DNA of 64,000 nt from Planctomycetota bacterium (GTDB lineage: Bacteria; Planctomycetota; Phycisphaerae; Phycisphaerales; UBA1924). A program made the position numbers and the translations under genes. Under the pieces are notes generated by a model that ran no database searches, was not told the origin of the DNA, and saw only the letters and a program-made list of their open reading frames with translations. The stretch is taken from NCBI GenBank assembly GCA_039819165.1, contig JBCBSM010000001.1, forward strand, positions 1,860,001 to 1,924,000. Reading direction: 5' to 3'. Below are positions 53,666 to 63,550 of the stretch, piece by piece (positions within the stretch are counted from its first letter, which is position 1; each line of letters starts with the position of its first letter).

Positions 53666-55744
53666 CTAGTCCTCATCGCCGTGGGGGTTGTAGGCGGCGA
53701 CGACCTCGGCCTGCACGTTGGGCGGCGTCCGCTCGTCGTGGCTGTAGTCCATCATGTACGACCCCGCGCCGTGGGTCATGCTCTTGAGCTCGTTGGCGTA
53801 GTTCTGCAGTGCGCCCAGCGGCGCGATGGCCCGCACCATGCAGCTGTCGCCGTCGACGGCCGAGTCCTGCACGCGGCCCCGCCTCGTGGACAGGTCGCCC
53901 GTGATGTCGCCCATGTACTGGGAGGGCGCGTGGACCTCGACCTCGACGAAGGGCTCGAGCAGCGCGGGCTTGGCCTTGCGGACGGCGTCGACGAAGGCCT
54001 TCTTGCCGGCCTTGATGAAGGCCGTCTCCTTGCTGTCGACGGGGTGGTGCTTGCCGTCGTAGACCTCGACCTTGACGCCGGTGATCGGGTAGCCGGCGAT
54101 GGCGCCCTCCTCGAGGGCCTGGCGGACGCCCTTCTCGATGGCGGGCATGAACTGCCGGGGGATCGAGCCGCCAACGGTGGCGTTCTCGAACTCGAAGGGC
54201 GGGGGCGGCTCGCCGGCGTCGTCCACGTCGCCGTTGAGGGGCGCCACGCGGAGGTAGACCTCGCCGAACTCGCCCGCGCCGCCCGACTGCTTCTTGTGGC
54301 GGTGGTGCCCCTCGGCCGGCGCCGTCACGGTCTCCTTGTACGCGACCTTGGGCGTGTGGGTCTCGACGTCGATGCCGTACTGGTCCTTGAGGCGATCGAG
54401 GACGGCGCGGAGGTGCATCTCGCCCAGCCCGCGGGCGACGGTCTCGCCCGTGGCGGCGACGCGATCGACCACGAAGCAGGGGTCCTCGGCCTGCAGCTTG
54501 GCGACCGCCGGCGCGAACTTGCTCTCGTCCTTGTGGTTCGACAGCGTGACGGCGAGCCCGAACATTGGCTTGGGCAGCGGCAGCGGACGCAGCCGCAGGT
54601 GCTCGCTGGCGCTGGCGTGCAGCACCTCGTTGAACGCGATCTCGTCGATCTTGCTAATCGCCACGATCTCGCCCGGGCCCGCCTCGGCGACCTCGACGTG
54701 GTCCTTGCCCTGCAGCTTGAACAGCGTGTTGACCCGCACGGGCTTGCGGCCGTCGCCGATGTAGACCTCGTCCTTGAGCTTCAGGGTGCCCTGGTGCACC
54801 TTGAGCGCTCCGAGTTTGCCCACGAAGGGGTCCGAGGCCACCTTGAAGATGTGCGCGAGCAGCGGCCTGGCGGCATCGGACTCGGGATGGAACTCCTCGG
54901 CCACGCCGCCGTCGTCGTCGAGCTTCTCGAAGGTGCGGGGGTTGGTCTCCAGCGGGCTGGGGCACTGGTGCTCGATCAGGTCGAGCAGCGCGTCGGCCCC
55001 GGCGCCCGTCTTGGCACTCACGAAGCAGATGGGCACCAGGTGTGCCTCGCGGAGCGCCCGCTCGAAGGCGTCGTGCACCGCCTTGCGATCGAGCGACGCG
55101 GCGCCGCCCTCGAGGTACTGGGTCATCAGGTCGTCCTCGACCTCGACCACCTGCTCGACGATGCTGGTGTGCGCATCCTCGATGCCGCTGAACAGCGGGT
55201 CGCCCGTGCCGCCCTCGCCCAGCACGTCGATGACGCCGCCGCGGTCGGCCGTGGGCAGGTTCACGGGCACGCACACGGCGCCGAAGGTGGCCCGGAGCGT
55301 CTCGACCAGCGCCTCAAGGTCGGCCTGCTCGTCATCGATCTTGTTGACGATGAGCATGCGCGGCAAGTTGCGCTGCTGCGCGACGGTCATGACGCGGCGT
55401 GTGTTGGTGCCGATGCCCTTGGCCCCGTCCACGACGACGCCGACCATGCCGGCGCCGGGCATCGCCGCGATGGCATGGCCCAGGAAGTCGCTCAGGCCCG
55501 GCGAATCGATGAGGTTGACCAGCGTGTCGCCGCGCTCGTAGTGGCAGAGCGAGCTGGCGTGGCTGTGGCCGGCCTTCTTGGCCTCGTCGCTCCAGTCGCA
55601 CACCGTGGAGCCGTCCTCGATGGAGCCCATGCGGTTGATGGCGCCGGCGGCATGCAGCAGGCGGTCGGCCAGCAGCGTCTTGCCGGCGCCGGCGTGGCCC
55701 GCCAGCAGGAGGTTGCGGATCGAGGATGGGCTGCGTGCGGCCAT
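53666..55744 (-). CDS. elongation factor G paralogue (EF-G2-like GTPase)
   Basis: 692 residues from ATG 55744, with GGAGG 9 bases upstream. G1 is 'NLLLAGHAGAGKTLLADRLL', G3 appears as 'LVNLIDSPGLSDFLGHA' and G4 as 'LIVNKIDDEQ'. Domains II-V follow, with 'GSIPRQFMPAIEKGVRQALE' and 'ALQNYANELKSMTHGAGSY', the EF-G family's domain IV-V signatures. The sequence is well diverged from housekeeping EF-G: the G1 loop is AGAGKT rather than AHIDAGKT. It is thus an EF-G-like paralogue of the FusA2 type, whose role in translation, recycling or stress is not settled. It is transcribed away from the subtilase gene. Confidence 0.88.
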   Translation of the reverse strand: MAARSPSSIRNLLLAGHAGAGKTLLADRLLHAAGAINRMGSIEDGSTVCDWSDEAKKAGHSHASSLCHYERGDTLVNLIDSPGLSDFLGHAIAAMPGAGMVGVVVDGAKGIGTNTRRVMTVAQQRNLPRMLIVNKIDDEQADLEALVETLRATFGAVCVPVNLPTADRGGVIDVLGEGGTGDPLFSGIEDAHTSIVEQVVEVEDDLMTQYLEGGAASLDRKAVHDAFERALREAHLVPICFVSAKTGAGADALLDLIEHQCPSPLETNPRTFEKLDDDGGVAEEFHPESDAARPLLAHIFKVASDPFVGKLGALKVHQGTLKLKDEVYIGDGRKPVRVNTLFKLQGKDHVEVAEAGPGEIVAISKIDEIAFNEVLHASASEHLRLRPLPLPKPMFGLAVTLSNHKDESKFAPAVAKLQAEDPCFVVDRVAATGETVARGLGEMHLRAVLDRLKDQYGIDVETHTPKVAYKETVTAPAEGHHRHKKQSGGAGEFGEVYLRVAPLNGDVDDAGEPPPPFEFENATVGGSIPRQFMPAIEKGVRQALEEGAIAGYPITGVKVEVYDGKHHPVDSKETAFIKAGKKAFVDAVRKAKPALLEPFVEVEVHAPSQYMGDITGDLSTRRGRVQDSAVDGDSCMVRAIAPLGALQNYANELKSMTHGAGSYMMDYSHDERTPPNVQAEVVAAYNPHGDED

Positions 55745-56045
55745 GGTCGTGCCTCCGGGAATCTGGCGCACCGGCGGGCGCGCGGCGGAACCTCGCGGCC
55801 CGCGCGGCCAGGGAACCCCCTCGGATCTGGTCGCCTGCGGGCCATCGCGATCATACCGGGAAACCACCCGGCCGCGGGCGCGACCGCACCCCCGGCTTCC
55901 GGTAACGGGCCAAGCGGTGTCCGGGCTAGGCCTTAGCGGCCGTCATCACCTGCCCAAACCCAGTGATGGTGGTATGTTCAAGGAGAGCGTCGGGCAGGGC
56001 GAAGCCTCCCCGACGTGGACTACTTCTGTACGGGAGAAAATCGGT
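55745..56045. other. divergent intergenic region, EF-G paralogue and subtilase
   Basis: 301 bases between two divergent starts that must hold both promoters. An ATG at 55974 is in frame with the subtilase and would add 24 residues before its signal peptide; it lacks a convincing ribosome site and disrupts the leader, so I do not use it. I identify no other gene. Confidence 0.5.
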
Positions 56046-57350
56046 ATGCCGATCCGGACGACCATCGCCGCGGCGAGCCTGCTCGCCTGCACCGCCGCCC
56101 ACGCCGACGAAGTCGAGCAGATGGCCGACGTGCTCATCGAGTTCGCCACCACGCCCACGCCGGCCGACATCGCCCTGGTCGAGTCCGTCGGCGGCCGCGT
56201 CATCACCGCCTGGACCGTCGCGCCCGGCCTGCACGCCGAGATCCCCTTCGGCAGCGACGTGGACCTGTTCACCCTGAGCGACCGCGTCGTCGGCATCGAG
56301 CTCAACGCGACGGGCGAGTGGCACACCGAGTACGACGCGACCTGGGGCGTCAGCCGCATCAACGGCGAGGCCGTCCACGCCGCGGGCCAGAAGGGCACCG
56401 GCGTCGGCGTGGCCGTGCTCGATTCGGGCCTGCGGGCGACGCACGAGGACATCGCGGCCAACTTCGTCTTCGGCTACGACTTCGAGATCGACAGCCCCGA
56501 CTTCTCCGACCCCTTCAGCCACGGCACGCACACCAGCGGCACGGTGGGCGCGGCCCTGAACGGCACGGGCGTGGTCGGCGCCGCCCCCGAGGCCGACCTG
56601 TACATGCTCAAGATCGGCACCTTCTTCCCCAGCACCAGCGGCACCATCAACGCCCTGCAGTACGTGCTGGACAACGACATCCCCGTGACCACGAACAGCT
56701 ACGGGCTGGGCGGCGGCTCGCGGCTCGTCGAGGACGCCTTCCAGGCCACCTGGGACAACGGCACGATCCACTTCGCCTCGTCGGGCAACGGCGGCGGCGG
56801 CAGCGTGTCGATCCCCGCCCGCTACGACACGGTCATCGCCGTCGGCGCCACCGACGACCGCGATCGCCGCGCCGGCTTCTCGCAGGGCGGCCCCGATCTC
56901 GAGCTGGTCGCCCCGGGCGTCGACGTGCTGTCGACCACCTCCAACTCCGATAGCAGCTACGACGAGTTCAGCGGCACCTCCATGGCCTCGCCCCACGCCG
57001 CGGGCGTGGCGGCCCTCGTCATCGCCGCGGGCATCACCGACGAGAACGGCAACGGCCGCATCAACGACGAGATCCGCCAGCGGCTGATCGACACCGCCAT
57101 CGACCTGGGCGCCACCGGCAAGGACAACGACTTCGGCTACGGGCTGGTCAACGCCGAGGCGGCCATCGGCCTCGACCCCGTCTGCACCGCCGACCTCAAC
57201 GGCGACGGCGTGCTGGACATCTTCGACTTCCTGGCCTTCCAGAACCTCTTCGACGCGGGCGATCCCGCCGCCGACTTCAACGGCGACGGCGTGCTCAACA
57301 TCTTCGACTTCCTGGAGTTCCAGAACTTCTTCGTTGCCGGCTGCCCCTAG
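56046..57350 (+). CDS. secreted subtilisin-like serine protease with GC-dockerin tail
   Basis: 434 residues from ATG 56046, with GGGAGA ~8 bases upstream. The signal peptide is 'MPIRTTIAAASLLACTAAHA', then a ~65-residue inhibitor-like propeptide. The S8 catalytic triad is complete: Asp126 in 'VAVLDSGLRATHED', His159 in 'SHGTHTSGTVG' and Ser312 in 'GTSMASPHAAGVAAL'. The C-terminus carries the paired loops 'ADLNGDGVLDIFDFLAFQNL' and 'ADFNGDGVLNIFDFLEFQNF', ending in Gly-Cys-Pro. It should be an extracellular or surface protease, held or sorted through the dockerin-like tail. A hairpin terminator follows at 57395. Confidence 0.95.
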   Translation: MPIRTTIAAASLLACTAAHADEVEQMADVLIEFATTPTPADIALVESVGGRVITAWTVAPGLHAEIPFGSDVDLFTLSDRVVGIELNATGEWHTEYDATWGVSRINGEAVHAAGQKGTGVGVAVLDSGLRATHEDIAANFVFGYDFEIDSPDFSDPFSHGTHTSGTVGAALNGTGVVGAAPEADLYMLKIGTFFPSTSGTINALQYVLDNDIPVTTNSYGLGGGSRLVEDAFQATWDNGTIHFASSGNGGGGSVSIPARYDTVIAVGATDDRDRRAGFSQGGPDLELVAPGVDVLSTTSNSDSSYDEFSGTSMASPHAAGVAALVIAAGITDENGNGRINDEIRQRLIDTAIDLGATGKDNDFGYGLVNAEAAIGLDPVCTADLNGDGVLDIFDFLAFQNLFDAGDPAADFNGDGVLNIFDFLEFQNFFVAGCP

Positions 57351-57394
57351 CCCGCGGCGCGAAAGACGACCAAGCGCAACAGATCCCACCATGA

Positions 57395-57414
57395 GCCCGG
57401 GCCGACGCCCGGGC
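57395..57414 (+). terminator. candidate terminator of the subtilase gene
   Basis: GCCCGGGC and its self-complementary partner separated by CGAC, followed by CTTGTTGTG. The 8-bp G+C stem is strong but the T-run is short. It lies 31 bases before the gltX start, so it may also influence gltX translation. Confidence 0.5.
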
Positions 57415-57444
57415 CTTGTTGTGCGCTCCCACTACGATGGTCCA

Positions 57445-59139
57445 ATGACCGACACCAACCACTCCGGGGCCCCGGGCGTCGTCACGCGGTTCGCGCCGTC
57501 GCCCACGGGCCACCTGCACGTCGGCGGCGCCCGCACCGCGCTGTTCTGCTGGGCCTACGCCCGCGGCCGCGGCGGCCGATTCGTCCTCCGCGTCGAGGAT
57601 ACCGACCAGAAGCGGTCGAGCGAGGCCGCGACGCGGGGCATCCTCGAGGACCTCGCGTGGCTGGGCATCACGTGGAACGAGGGACCCGAGTTCGATGGCG
57701 CCGGCGGCGATCCGCGGAGCGTCGGCCCCTTCTTCCAGGCCGAGCGGATCGACGAGTACAACATGGCGCTCGCGACGCTGCTCGAGAGCGGCCGCGCCTA
57801 CACGGCCTTCGAGACGGCCGAGGAGCTGGACGCCAAGCGCCGTGCCGCCCGGGACGCGGGCGAGACCTACCGCTACGACCGCGCGGCGCTCGACATCCCC
57901 GAGGCCGAGCGCATCAGCCGGATGCACAACGAGCCGCACGTGGTCCGCTTCCTCGCCCCCGATCACGACGTCGTCGTCGACGATGAGGTCCTGGGCGAGG
58001 TCCGCTTCGCCGCGGGCGAGCTGGACGACTTCGTGATCCGAAAGGCCGACGGCTTCCCGACCTACCACTTCGCGGTCGTTGTCGACGACCAGGCGATGGG
58101 CGTCACGCACGTGCTGCGGGGGCAGGAGCACCTGCAGAACACGCCGCGGCACGTCGCGCTGCAGCGGGCGCTGGGCTACCGCACGCCGGTGTACGCGCAC
58201 CTGCCGCTGATCTTCAATCCAGACAACTCCAAGATGAGCAAGCGGGACAAGGACAAGGCGCTGCGCGCGCATTGCAAGGCCGAGGGCATCGATGCCGCGC
58301 CAACGGGGACTATCGGCGACGATGCGTTCCGGGCGTGGCAGAAGGACAAGAAGTCGCAGCTAGAGACCGGCGACCTGCGCGCAATCGCGGACGCCACCGG
58401 CTTCACGCCGCCCGAGATCGATGTCGAGGACTTCCGCCGCAGCGGATACTTGCCCGGAGTGCTGTGCAACTACCTGGCGCTGCTGGGCTGGAACCCGGGC
58501 GCCAAGAACGAGGACGGCACGGATCTCGAACGCTTCGGCATGGGCTATCTGGCTCAGGCCTTCGACCTGCCGCGCATCGGCAAGAGCGCCAGCAAGTTCG
58601 ACCGCGAGAAGCTGTTGGCCTTCAACGCCGACACGATCCAGAACGGCATGGGCGATGCCGAGTTCGCCGACGCCTGGCGGACCTGGCTCGAGCGCTACGA
58701 CGCGGCAACCCTGGAGCAGCTGGGTGATCGCCTCGCCCTCGCCGCCGCGGCGGCGAGGCCCCGCACGCGGATCTTCCGCGAGGCGGCCGGCGTCGTGCGG
58801 TTTGCGCTCGTCGACGGCGATGCGCTGGAGTACGACGAGAGGGCCGTCACCAAGGTGCTGCTCAAGAACGACGGCGAGGGGCTGGCGGCGCTCCGCGAAC
58901 TCGCCGGTGTCCTGGGCAAAGTCGAGCCCTTCGAGGCGGACGCGATCGAGACGGCCATCAAGCAATGGTGCGAGGCGAAGGGCCTGGGCATGGGCAAGGC
59001 GGCCCAGCCGCTGCGGATCGCGGTCACGGGCGGCACGGTGAGCCCGGGGCTGGGGCAGACGCTCGCGCTGGTGGGCCGCGAGGGCGTGGTGACGCGGATC
59101 GAGCGGTGCGTGGCGGCGAATACGCTGCCGGCTAGCTGA
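57445..59139 (+). CDS. gltX: glutamyl-tRNA synthetase
   Basis: 564 residues from ATG 57445. The class I signatures are both present: the HIGH-like '[19 protein letters not shown]' and the KMSKR loop '[15 protein letters not shown]' (from ~residue 263). It is ~80 residues longer than typical bacterial GluRS, mainly in the middle and C-terminal anticodon-binding region. It charges tRNA-Glu and, if non-discriminating, also tRNA-Gln; sequence alone does not decide which. The last 8 bases overlap the end of the convergent cysC gene, and a stem-loop from the subtilase gene lies just upstream. Confidence 0.93.
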   Translation: MTDTNHSGAPGVVTRFAPSPTGHLHVGGARTALFCWAYARGRGGRFVLRVEDTDQKRSSEAATRGILEDLAWLGITWNEGPEFDGAGGDPRSVGPFFQAERIDEYNMALATLLESGRAYTAFETAEELDAKRRAARDAGETYRYDRAALDIPEAERISRMHNEPHVVRFLAPDHDVVVDDEVLGEVRFAAGELDDFVIRKADGFPTYHFAVVVDDQAMGVTHVLRGQEHLQNTPRHVALQRALGYRTPVYAHLPLIFNPDNSKMSKRDKDKALRAHCKAEGIDAAPTGTIGDDAFRAWQKDKKSQLETGDLRAIADATGFTPPEIDVEDFRRSGYLPGVLCNYLALLGWNPGAKNEDGTDLERFGMGYLAQAFDLPRIGKSASKFDREKLLAFNADTIQNGMGDAEFADAWRTWLERYDAATLEQLGDRLALAAAAARPRTRIFREAAGVVRFALVDGDALEYDERAVTKVLLKNDGEGLAALRELAGVLGKVEPFEADAIETAIKQWCEAKGLGMGKAAQPLRIAVTGGTVSPGLGQTLALVGREGVVTRIERCVAANTLPAS

Positions 59140-59746
59140 CCAACCCCCGGCCCTCGAGGAACTCCAGCGCCTGCCGCACGCAGGCCTCGACGTCGTGCTC
59201 GGCGGTCTTGAGGACCAGTTCGGCACTGGGCGGGGCCTCGTAGGGATCGTCGATGCCGGTGAAGCCCTTGATCTCGCCGGCGCGGGCCTTCTTGTAGAGG
59301 CCCTTGGGGTCGCGCTCTTCGCAGACATCCAGCGGCGTGTCGACGAAGACCTCGAAGAAGGGCAGGCCCGCGTCGTCGTGCATCTGGCGGCAGAGGTCGC
59401 GGTCGCTGCGGTAGGGGCTGATGAAGCTGGTGAGCGCCAGCACGCCGGCGTCGGCGAAGAGCTTGGCGACCTCGCCGATGCGGCGGATGTTCTCGGCCCG
59501 GTCCTCGGCGGAGAAGCCCAGGTTCTTGTTCAGGCCGTGGCGGACGTTGTCGCCGTCGAGGCGGTAGGCCGCGGTGCCCTGCTGCACGAGGACCTGCTCG
59601 AGGGCGCTGGCGATGGTGCTCTTGCCCGAGCCGCTGAGCCCGGTGAACCAGACGGTGGCCCCCTTGCACTTGAGGTTGCCCCACCGCTCGTCGCGGCTCA
59701 GATCGCCCTCGTGCCAGTGGATGTTGGTGGCCTTGGCCTGGGTCAT
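59132..59746 (-). CDS. cysC: adenylylsulfate (APS) kinase
   Basis: 204 residues from ATG 59746, with AGGAGG 7 bases upstream. The P-loop '[19 protein letters not shown]' is at ~residues 36-44. Further motifs are '[19 protein letters not shown]' (APS-binding), '[20 protein letters not shown]' and '[16 protein letters not shown]'. It phosphorylates APS to PAPS using ATP. The product is a sulfate donor for assimilation or for sulfotransferases. sat lies ~1.4 kb away on the other strand with a glycosyltransferase between them. It is convergent with gltX, overlapping it by 8 bases. Confidence 0.95.
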   Translation of the reverse strand: MTQAKATNIHWHEGDLSRDERWGNLKCKGATVWFTGLSGSGKSTIASALEQVLVQQGTAAYRLDGDNVRHGLNKNLGFSAEDRAENIRRIGEVAKLFADAGVLALTSFISPYRSDRDLCRQMHDDAGLPFFEVFVDTPLDVCEERDPKGLYKKARAGEIKGFTGIDDPYEAPPSAELVLKTAEHDVEACVRQALEFLEGRGLVS

Positions 59747-59792
59747 TTCCGCCTCCTGTTTGGGTATCCGCCGCTCCGCGACGCGAGAAGGG

Positions 59793-61010
59793 ATGATAGA
59801 CGCCACGCCGGGCAATGCCGATATCCTGCGGGCCGTGCCTGCCGAGGGAAGCCCGATCCGCGTGCGCATCCAGCAGCCGGGGCTGCCCGGGTATCGCGTG
59901 CCGGTGTTCCGCGAGCTGGCGAGCCGGCCGGGCCTGTCGGTCGAGGTGCTCTACTCCGGCACGAGCAAGGTGCCCAACGTGGACGCCGAGGGCTTCGCGG
60001 CCTCCCCGGTGCGGCGCCGCGCGCTGCTGGGCTGGCCCCGAGAAGTCCGTTGGGAGGACGCCCAGCTGCGGGCCGTGGATCCGGCGCACGCGGACGTGGC
60101 GATCCTGGAATTCAACGCGGGTGTTGCGAGCCTCGTGCCCGCGCTGCTGCGGGCGCGTCGCGCGGGCGTTGGCACGGTGCTCTGGGGGCACGGCTATTCG
60201 CTGCGGGAGACGGCCGTCGCGCTCCGGCTCCGCACGATGCTCGCGGGCCTGGCCGATGCACTGCTCTTCTACAACGACCGCGGACGCGACCTGTTCGCCG
60301 GCCGGGGCGTCGCGCCCGAGAAGCTGCACGTTGCACAGAACGCGATGGACCAGCGGTCGATCCAGGACCAACGCCAGGAGTGGCTCGGCCAGCCCGATCG
60401 GCTCGCCGCCTTCCGTCGGGAGCACGGCCTCGACGCCGGGCCCGTGGTGCTCTTCGTGTCGCGCCTCGTCGAGCAGAATCGCGTCGACCTCCTGCTGCGA
60501 GCCGCGGCGCTGCTGCACGCCGAGATTCCGACGCTCACCGTGGCGATCGTGGGCGATGGCCCCGAGGCTCCGAAGCTGCGGTCGCTCGCGGAGGAGCTCG
60601 GCTTGGCCGATCGCGTCCGCATGCCCGGCGCGGTGTACGGCGAGCCGAGCATCGCGCCGTGGTTCCTCTCTGCCGACGTGTTCTGCTATCCCGAGTACAT
60701 GGGCCTGAGCATCCTGCACGCGATGGGCTACGGCGTGCCCGTGGTCACGAGCGGCGACCCGCGGGTGCATGGCCCCGAGATCGAGGCGCTGCGCCACGGC
60801 GAGAACGGGCTCGCGGTCGATGCCGCGTCGGCGGACTCGATCGCCGACGCGTTGCGCGAGATCCTGGCGGACGACCAACGCCGGCGGCGTATGGGCGAGG
60901 CCGCCCGCGCGACGGCGACTACGGCCTACGCCGTGGAGCGGATGGTCGACGGGATGGAGGCGGCGGTCCGGTTCGCGGCGCGGCGGGCCGAATCCCGTCG
61001 CCGCCCCTGA
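59793..61010 (+). CDS. GT4-family glycosyltransferase
   Basis: 405 residues from ATG 59793, with GAGAAGGG immediately upstream. The C-terminal Rossmann half is diagnostic of retaining GT4 enzymes: '[20 protein letters not shown]', '[19 protein letters not shown]', the acidic nucleotide-sugar motif '[20 protein letters not shown]', and '[20 protein letters not shown]'. The N-terminal half has '[12 protein letters not shown]' and '[13 protein letters not shown]'. The donor and acceptor are unknown. Its position between cysC and sat raises the possibility of a sulfated polysaccharide or glycan. Divergent from cysC (46 bases). Confidence 0.9.
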   Translation: MIDATPGNADILRAVPAEGSPIRVRIQQPGLPGYRVPVFRELASRPGLSVEVLYSGTSKVPNVDAEGFAASPVRRRALLGWPREVRWEDAQLRAVDPAHADVAILEFNAGVASLVPALLRARRAGVGTVLWGHGYSLRETAVALRLRTMLAGLADALLFYNDRGRDLFAGRGVAPEKLHVAQNAMDQRSIQDQRQEWLGQPDRLAAFRREHGLDAGPVVLFVSRLVEQNRVDLLLRAAALLHAEIPTLTVAIVGDGPEAPKLRSLAEELGLADRVRMPGAVYGEPSIAPWFLSADVFCYPEYMGLSILHAMGYGVPVVTSGDPRVHGPEIEALRHGENGLAVDAASADSIADALREILADDQRRRRMGEAARATATTAYAVERMVDGMEAAVRFAARRAESRRRP

Positions 61011-61127
61011 GTGGACGAGGGAGACCCGAACATCCCTCCACCTGCCGGCCGGTTCGTTGCTCCAGGGCCGCGTGCGTCATAACCTCGCCTCCCCCCGAGC
61101 AATTCCGGCGTGGGGCAGGAGATACAG

Positions 61128-62303
61128 ATGCGAGGGTTGATCCAGCCGCACGGCGGCACGCTTGTGGACCGGGTCGCAACCGGGGCCCGCCGAGACGAGC
61201 TCATCCAGGAGGCCTCGGGCCTGCCGCGGATCGAGCTGTCGGCCAAGCAGTCCTGCGACGTCGAGATGATCGGCATGGGCGCCTTCAGCCCGCTCACGGG
61301 CTTCATGGGGTCGGCCGACTTCGACGGCGTCGTGGGCGGCATGCGGCTGGCCAGCGGTGTGCGGTGGCCCATCCCCATCACGCTGAGCGTGGACGGCGCG
61401 GGTGCGCCCAAGGCGGGCGATCGCGTCGCGCTGCACGCGCCCAACGGCGCGCTGCAGGCGGTGATGACGATCGAGGAGGTCTACCCCCACGACCGCGAGC
61501 GGGAGGCGATCATCTTCTTCAACCAGGCGGGCGACGACGACGGGGAGCACCCCGGCGCCCAGGCGGTCAAGGCCGAGGGCGACACCTGCCTAGCCGGCCC
61601 GATCGAGGTGGTGACGCTGTGCGTCGACCCCGATGGGCCGGAGGCCTTCCTGGAGCACCGGCTGACGCCTGCGCAGACCCGCACGGCCTTCGAGGCCAAG
61701 GGCTGGTCGACGGTCAGCGCCTTCCAGACGCGCAACCCGATCCACCGCGCCCACGAATACCTGTGCAAGTGTGCCCAGGAGATCACCGACGGGATTCTGA
61801 TCCACCCGCTCGTCGGCGAGACCAAGCCGGGTGATATCCCCGCGGCCGTGCGCATGGAGTGCTACACGACGCTCATCGACAACTACTTCAACAAGGAGCG
61901 CACGATGCTGACGGTGATGCCGGCGGCGATGCGCTACGCCGGCCCGCGGGAGGCCGTCCTACACGCCATCGTGCGGCAGAACTACGGCTGCTCGCACTTC
62001 ATCGTGGGCCGCGACCACGCGGGCGTGGGCAGCTACTACGGCACCTACGACGCGCAGAACATCTTCGATGAGTTGGAGGCGGGCGACCTGCTGATCGAGC
62101 CGCTGAAGTTCGAGCACGCCGCCTGGAGCCACAAGGCCCAGGGCATGGTCAGCGGCAAGACCTTCCCCAAGATCGAGGGCGACCAGGTCTTCCTGAGCGG
62201 CACCAAGGTCCGCGGCATGCTGCAGGAGGGCCAGCGGCCGCCCGCGGAGTTCACGCGGCCGGAGGTGGCCGACGTGCTCATCGCGTGGGCGACGAGCGGC
62301 TAG
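61128..62303 (+). CDS. sat: sulfate adenylyltransferase (ATP sulfurylase, single-polypeptide type)
   Basis: 391 residues. ATG 61128 is preferred over 61110 because GGCAGGAGA lies just upstream. The signatures are 'FQTRNPIHRAHEYLCK' (ATP binding), 'GRDHAGVGSYYGTYDAQ' and 'LSGTKVRGMLQEGQRPPAEF'. This is the homo-oligomeric Sat type, unrelated to CysND. It forms APS from ATP and sulfate, feeding the APS kinase encoded 1.4 kb away. No sulfite or APS reductase is in the window, so assimilation versus PAPS-dependent sulfation cannot be separated here. Confidence 0.96.
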   Translation: MRGLIQPHGGTLVDRVATGARRDELIQEASGLPRIELSAKQSCDVEMIGMGAFSPLTGFMGSADFDGVVGGMRLASGVRWPIPITLSVDGAGAPKAGDRVALHAPNGALQAVMTIEEVYPHDREREAIIFFNQAGDDDGEHPGAQAVKAEGDTCLAGPIEVVTLCVDPDGPEAFLEHRLTPAQTRTAFEAKGWSTVSAFQTRNPIHRAHEYLCKCAQEITDGILIHPLVGETKPGDIPAAVRMECYTTLIDNYFNKERTMLTVMPAAMRYAGPREAVLHAIVRQNYGCSHFIVGRDHAGVGSYYGTYDAQNIFDELEAGDLLIEPLKFEHAAWSHKAQGMVSGKTFPKIEGDQVFLSGTKVRGMLQEGQRPPAEFTRPEVADVLIAWATSG

Positions 62304-62332
62304 CAGGCTTCCCTTGAGCGGTCCGGCCGGGC

Positions 62333-62728
62333 CTAGGCCGCAACGCGGCCGTCGGTCCAGTAGCCCAGGGCCCCGCGGATGGCGTCCAGCAGCTCCGCGG
62401 TCTCGAAGGGCTTGTGGACCACCGCAAAGGCGCCCTTCTCGATGGCCTGCGAGTCGACCGCCTCGGCGCTGGCGCCGGTGACGTACACCACGGGGATGCC
62501 GGCGATCTCCTCGATCTTGTCGGCCCGCTGCTGCACGCTAAACCCGTTGCCCGCGGGCATGTTGATGTCCAGCACCAGCACGTCGGGCTGGCGGGTCCGC
62601 GCCTGCTCGAGCGCCTGGTAGGCGTCCTGCACGGCGATGACCTCGAAGCCTTCGGCCTCGAGGCGGGCCCGGACGGCCTCCAGGAAGAGGCGATCATCGT
62701 CGGCGATCAGAATGGTGTGGCTGCTCAT
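62333..62728 (-). CDS. single-domain response regulator (receiver)
   Basis: 131 residues: a stand-alone receiver with 'ILIADDDRLFLEAVRARL', the phospho-acceptor Asp in 'VLVLDINMPAGNG', 'VVYVTGASAEAVDS' and Lys in 'AVVHKPFETAELLD'. No output domain is present. It overlaps the upstream receiver gene by 4 bases. With two more receivers and a kinase end in the same run it forms a multi-step phosphorelay-like cassette. Confidence 0.93.
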   Translation of the reverse strand: MSSHTILIADDDRLFLEAVRARLEAEGFEVIAVQDAYQALEQARTRQPDVLVLDINMPAGNGFSVQQRADKIEEIAGIPVVYVTGASAEAVDSQAIEKGAFAVVHKPFETAELLDAIRGALGYWTDGRVAA

Positions 62729-63156
62729 GGCGACTCTCCTTCCAGCACGCTGGCCAGCTCCCGACTCGATCCAAATGCACTCGATCCGTTGGGCCGTCCT
62801 AGCGCATGCAGCACTAGGGCTACGAGGGCCTCGCCCGCGATGGGCTTCTGGAGCACGGTGGCGTCCCGGATGCCCCGCAGCGTGCGGCGATAGTCGTGCG
62901 TGCGGCCGGTGAGCACGAAGATCGGCACGCTCGATTCGGCGCGCACCGCGTCGGCGAGCGCGACGCCGTCGCCCATGGGCATCGACAGGTCGGTTATCAC
63001 GAGGTCGACGTCGCTCGAGCGGAAGGCGGCGATGCCCTGCGCGCCGGTGGATGCCGTCACGCAGGCGATGCCGCGGGCCTCGAGCCGCGTGCGGATGGCC
63101 GCGATGAGGCCCGGATCGTCATCGACGACGAGCACGGTGCATGCGGGGTCAGGCAT
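62725..63156 (-). CDS. single-domain response regulator (receiver)
   Basis: 143 residues from ATG 63156. It has 'VLVVDDDPGLIAAIRTRL', the acceptor Asp in 'LVITDLSMPMGDG', 'IFVLTGRTHDYRRTL' and Lys in 'ATVLQKPIAGE'. A ~25-residue C-terminal tail ('LGRPNGSSAFGSSRELASVL') follows, without a known domain. It overlaps the upstream receiver by 8 bases and the downstream one by 4. It is the middle member of three tandem receivers. Confidence 0.93.
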   Translation of the reverse strand: MPDPACTVLVVDDDPGLIAAIRTRLEARGIACVTASTGAQGIAAFRSSDVDLVITDLSMPMGDGVALADAVRAESSVPIFVLTGRTHDYRRTLRGIRDATVLQKPIAGEALVALVLHALGRPNGSSAFGSSRELASVLEGESP

Positions 63157-63550
63157 GGCCGACCTCGCCATGGATCTCGGGCTGGTCGGCCATGGCGCTC
63201 TCGAGCGCGGCGATGACGTCGGCCGCCTCGTAGGGCTTGGTGAGGAAGCCCGCGGCCCCGATCTCCATCGCCTGCCGCCGCGCGGACTCCTGGGCGTGGG
63301 CCGACAGGAAGACGATGGGCGTGCGCTCGAGCTGGGGCAGCCGGCGGATCCGCTCGAAGGCATCGAAGCCCGAGATGTCGGGCATGCGGATGTCCATGAC
63401 GATGGCGTCGGGCAGGTGCAGCGCGGCGGCCTCGACGCCCGCCAGACCGTTGAGCGCGTGGTTTACCTCGTAGCCGTGGGCCTGGAGGCGGGTCATGAGC
63501 GCCACCGTGATGGCGGGCTCGTCGTCAACGATCAGCACGGACCTAGGCAT
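63149..63550 (-). CDS. single-domain response regulator (receiver)
   Basis: 133 residues. A receiver with 'VLIVDDEPAITVALMTRL', the acceptor Asp in 'AIVMDIRMPDISGFDAF', 'IVFLSAHAQESARRQAME' and Lys in 'GFLTKPYEAADVI'. No output domain is visible. The start overlaps the kinase stop by 8 bases. It is the first of three receivers behind the kinase. Confidence 0.93.
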   Translation of the reverse strand: MPRSVLIVDDEPAITVALMTRLQAHGYEVNHALNGLAGVEAAALHLPDAIVMDIRMPDISGFDAFERIRRLPQLERTPIVFLSAHAQESARRQAMEIGAAGFLTKPYEAADVIAALESAMADQPEIHGEVGHA

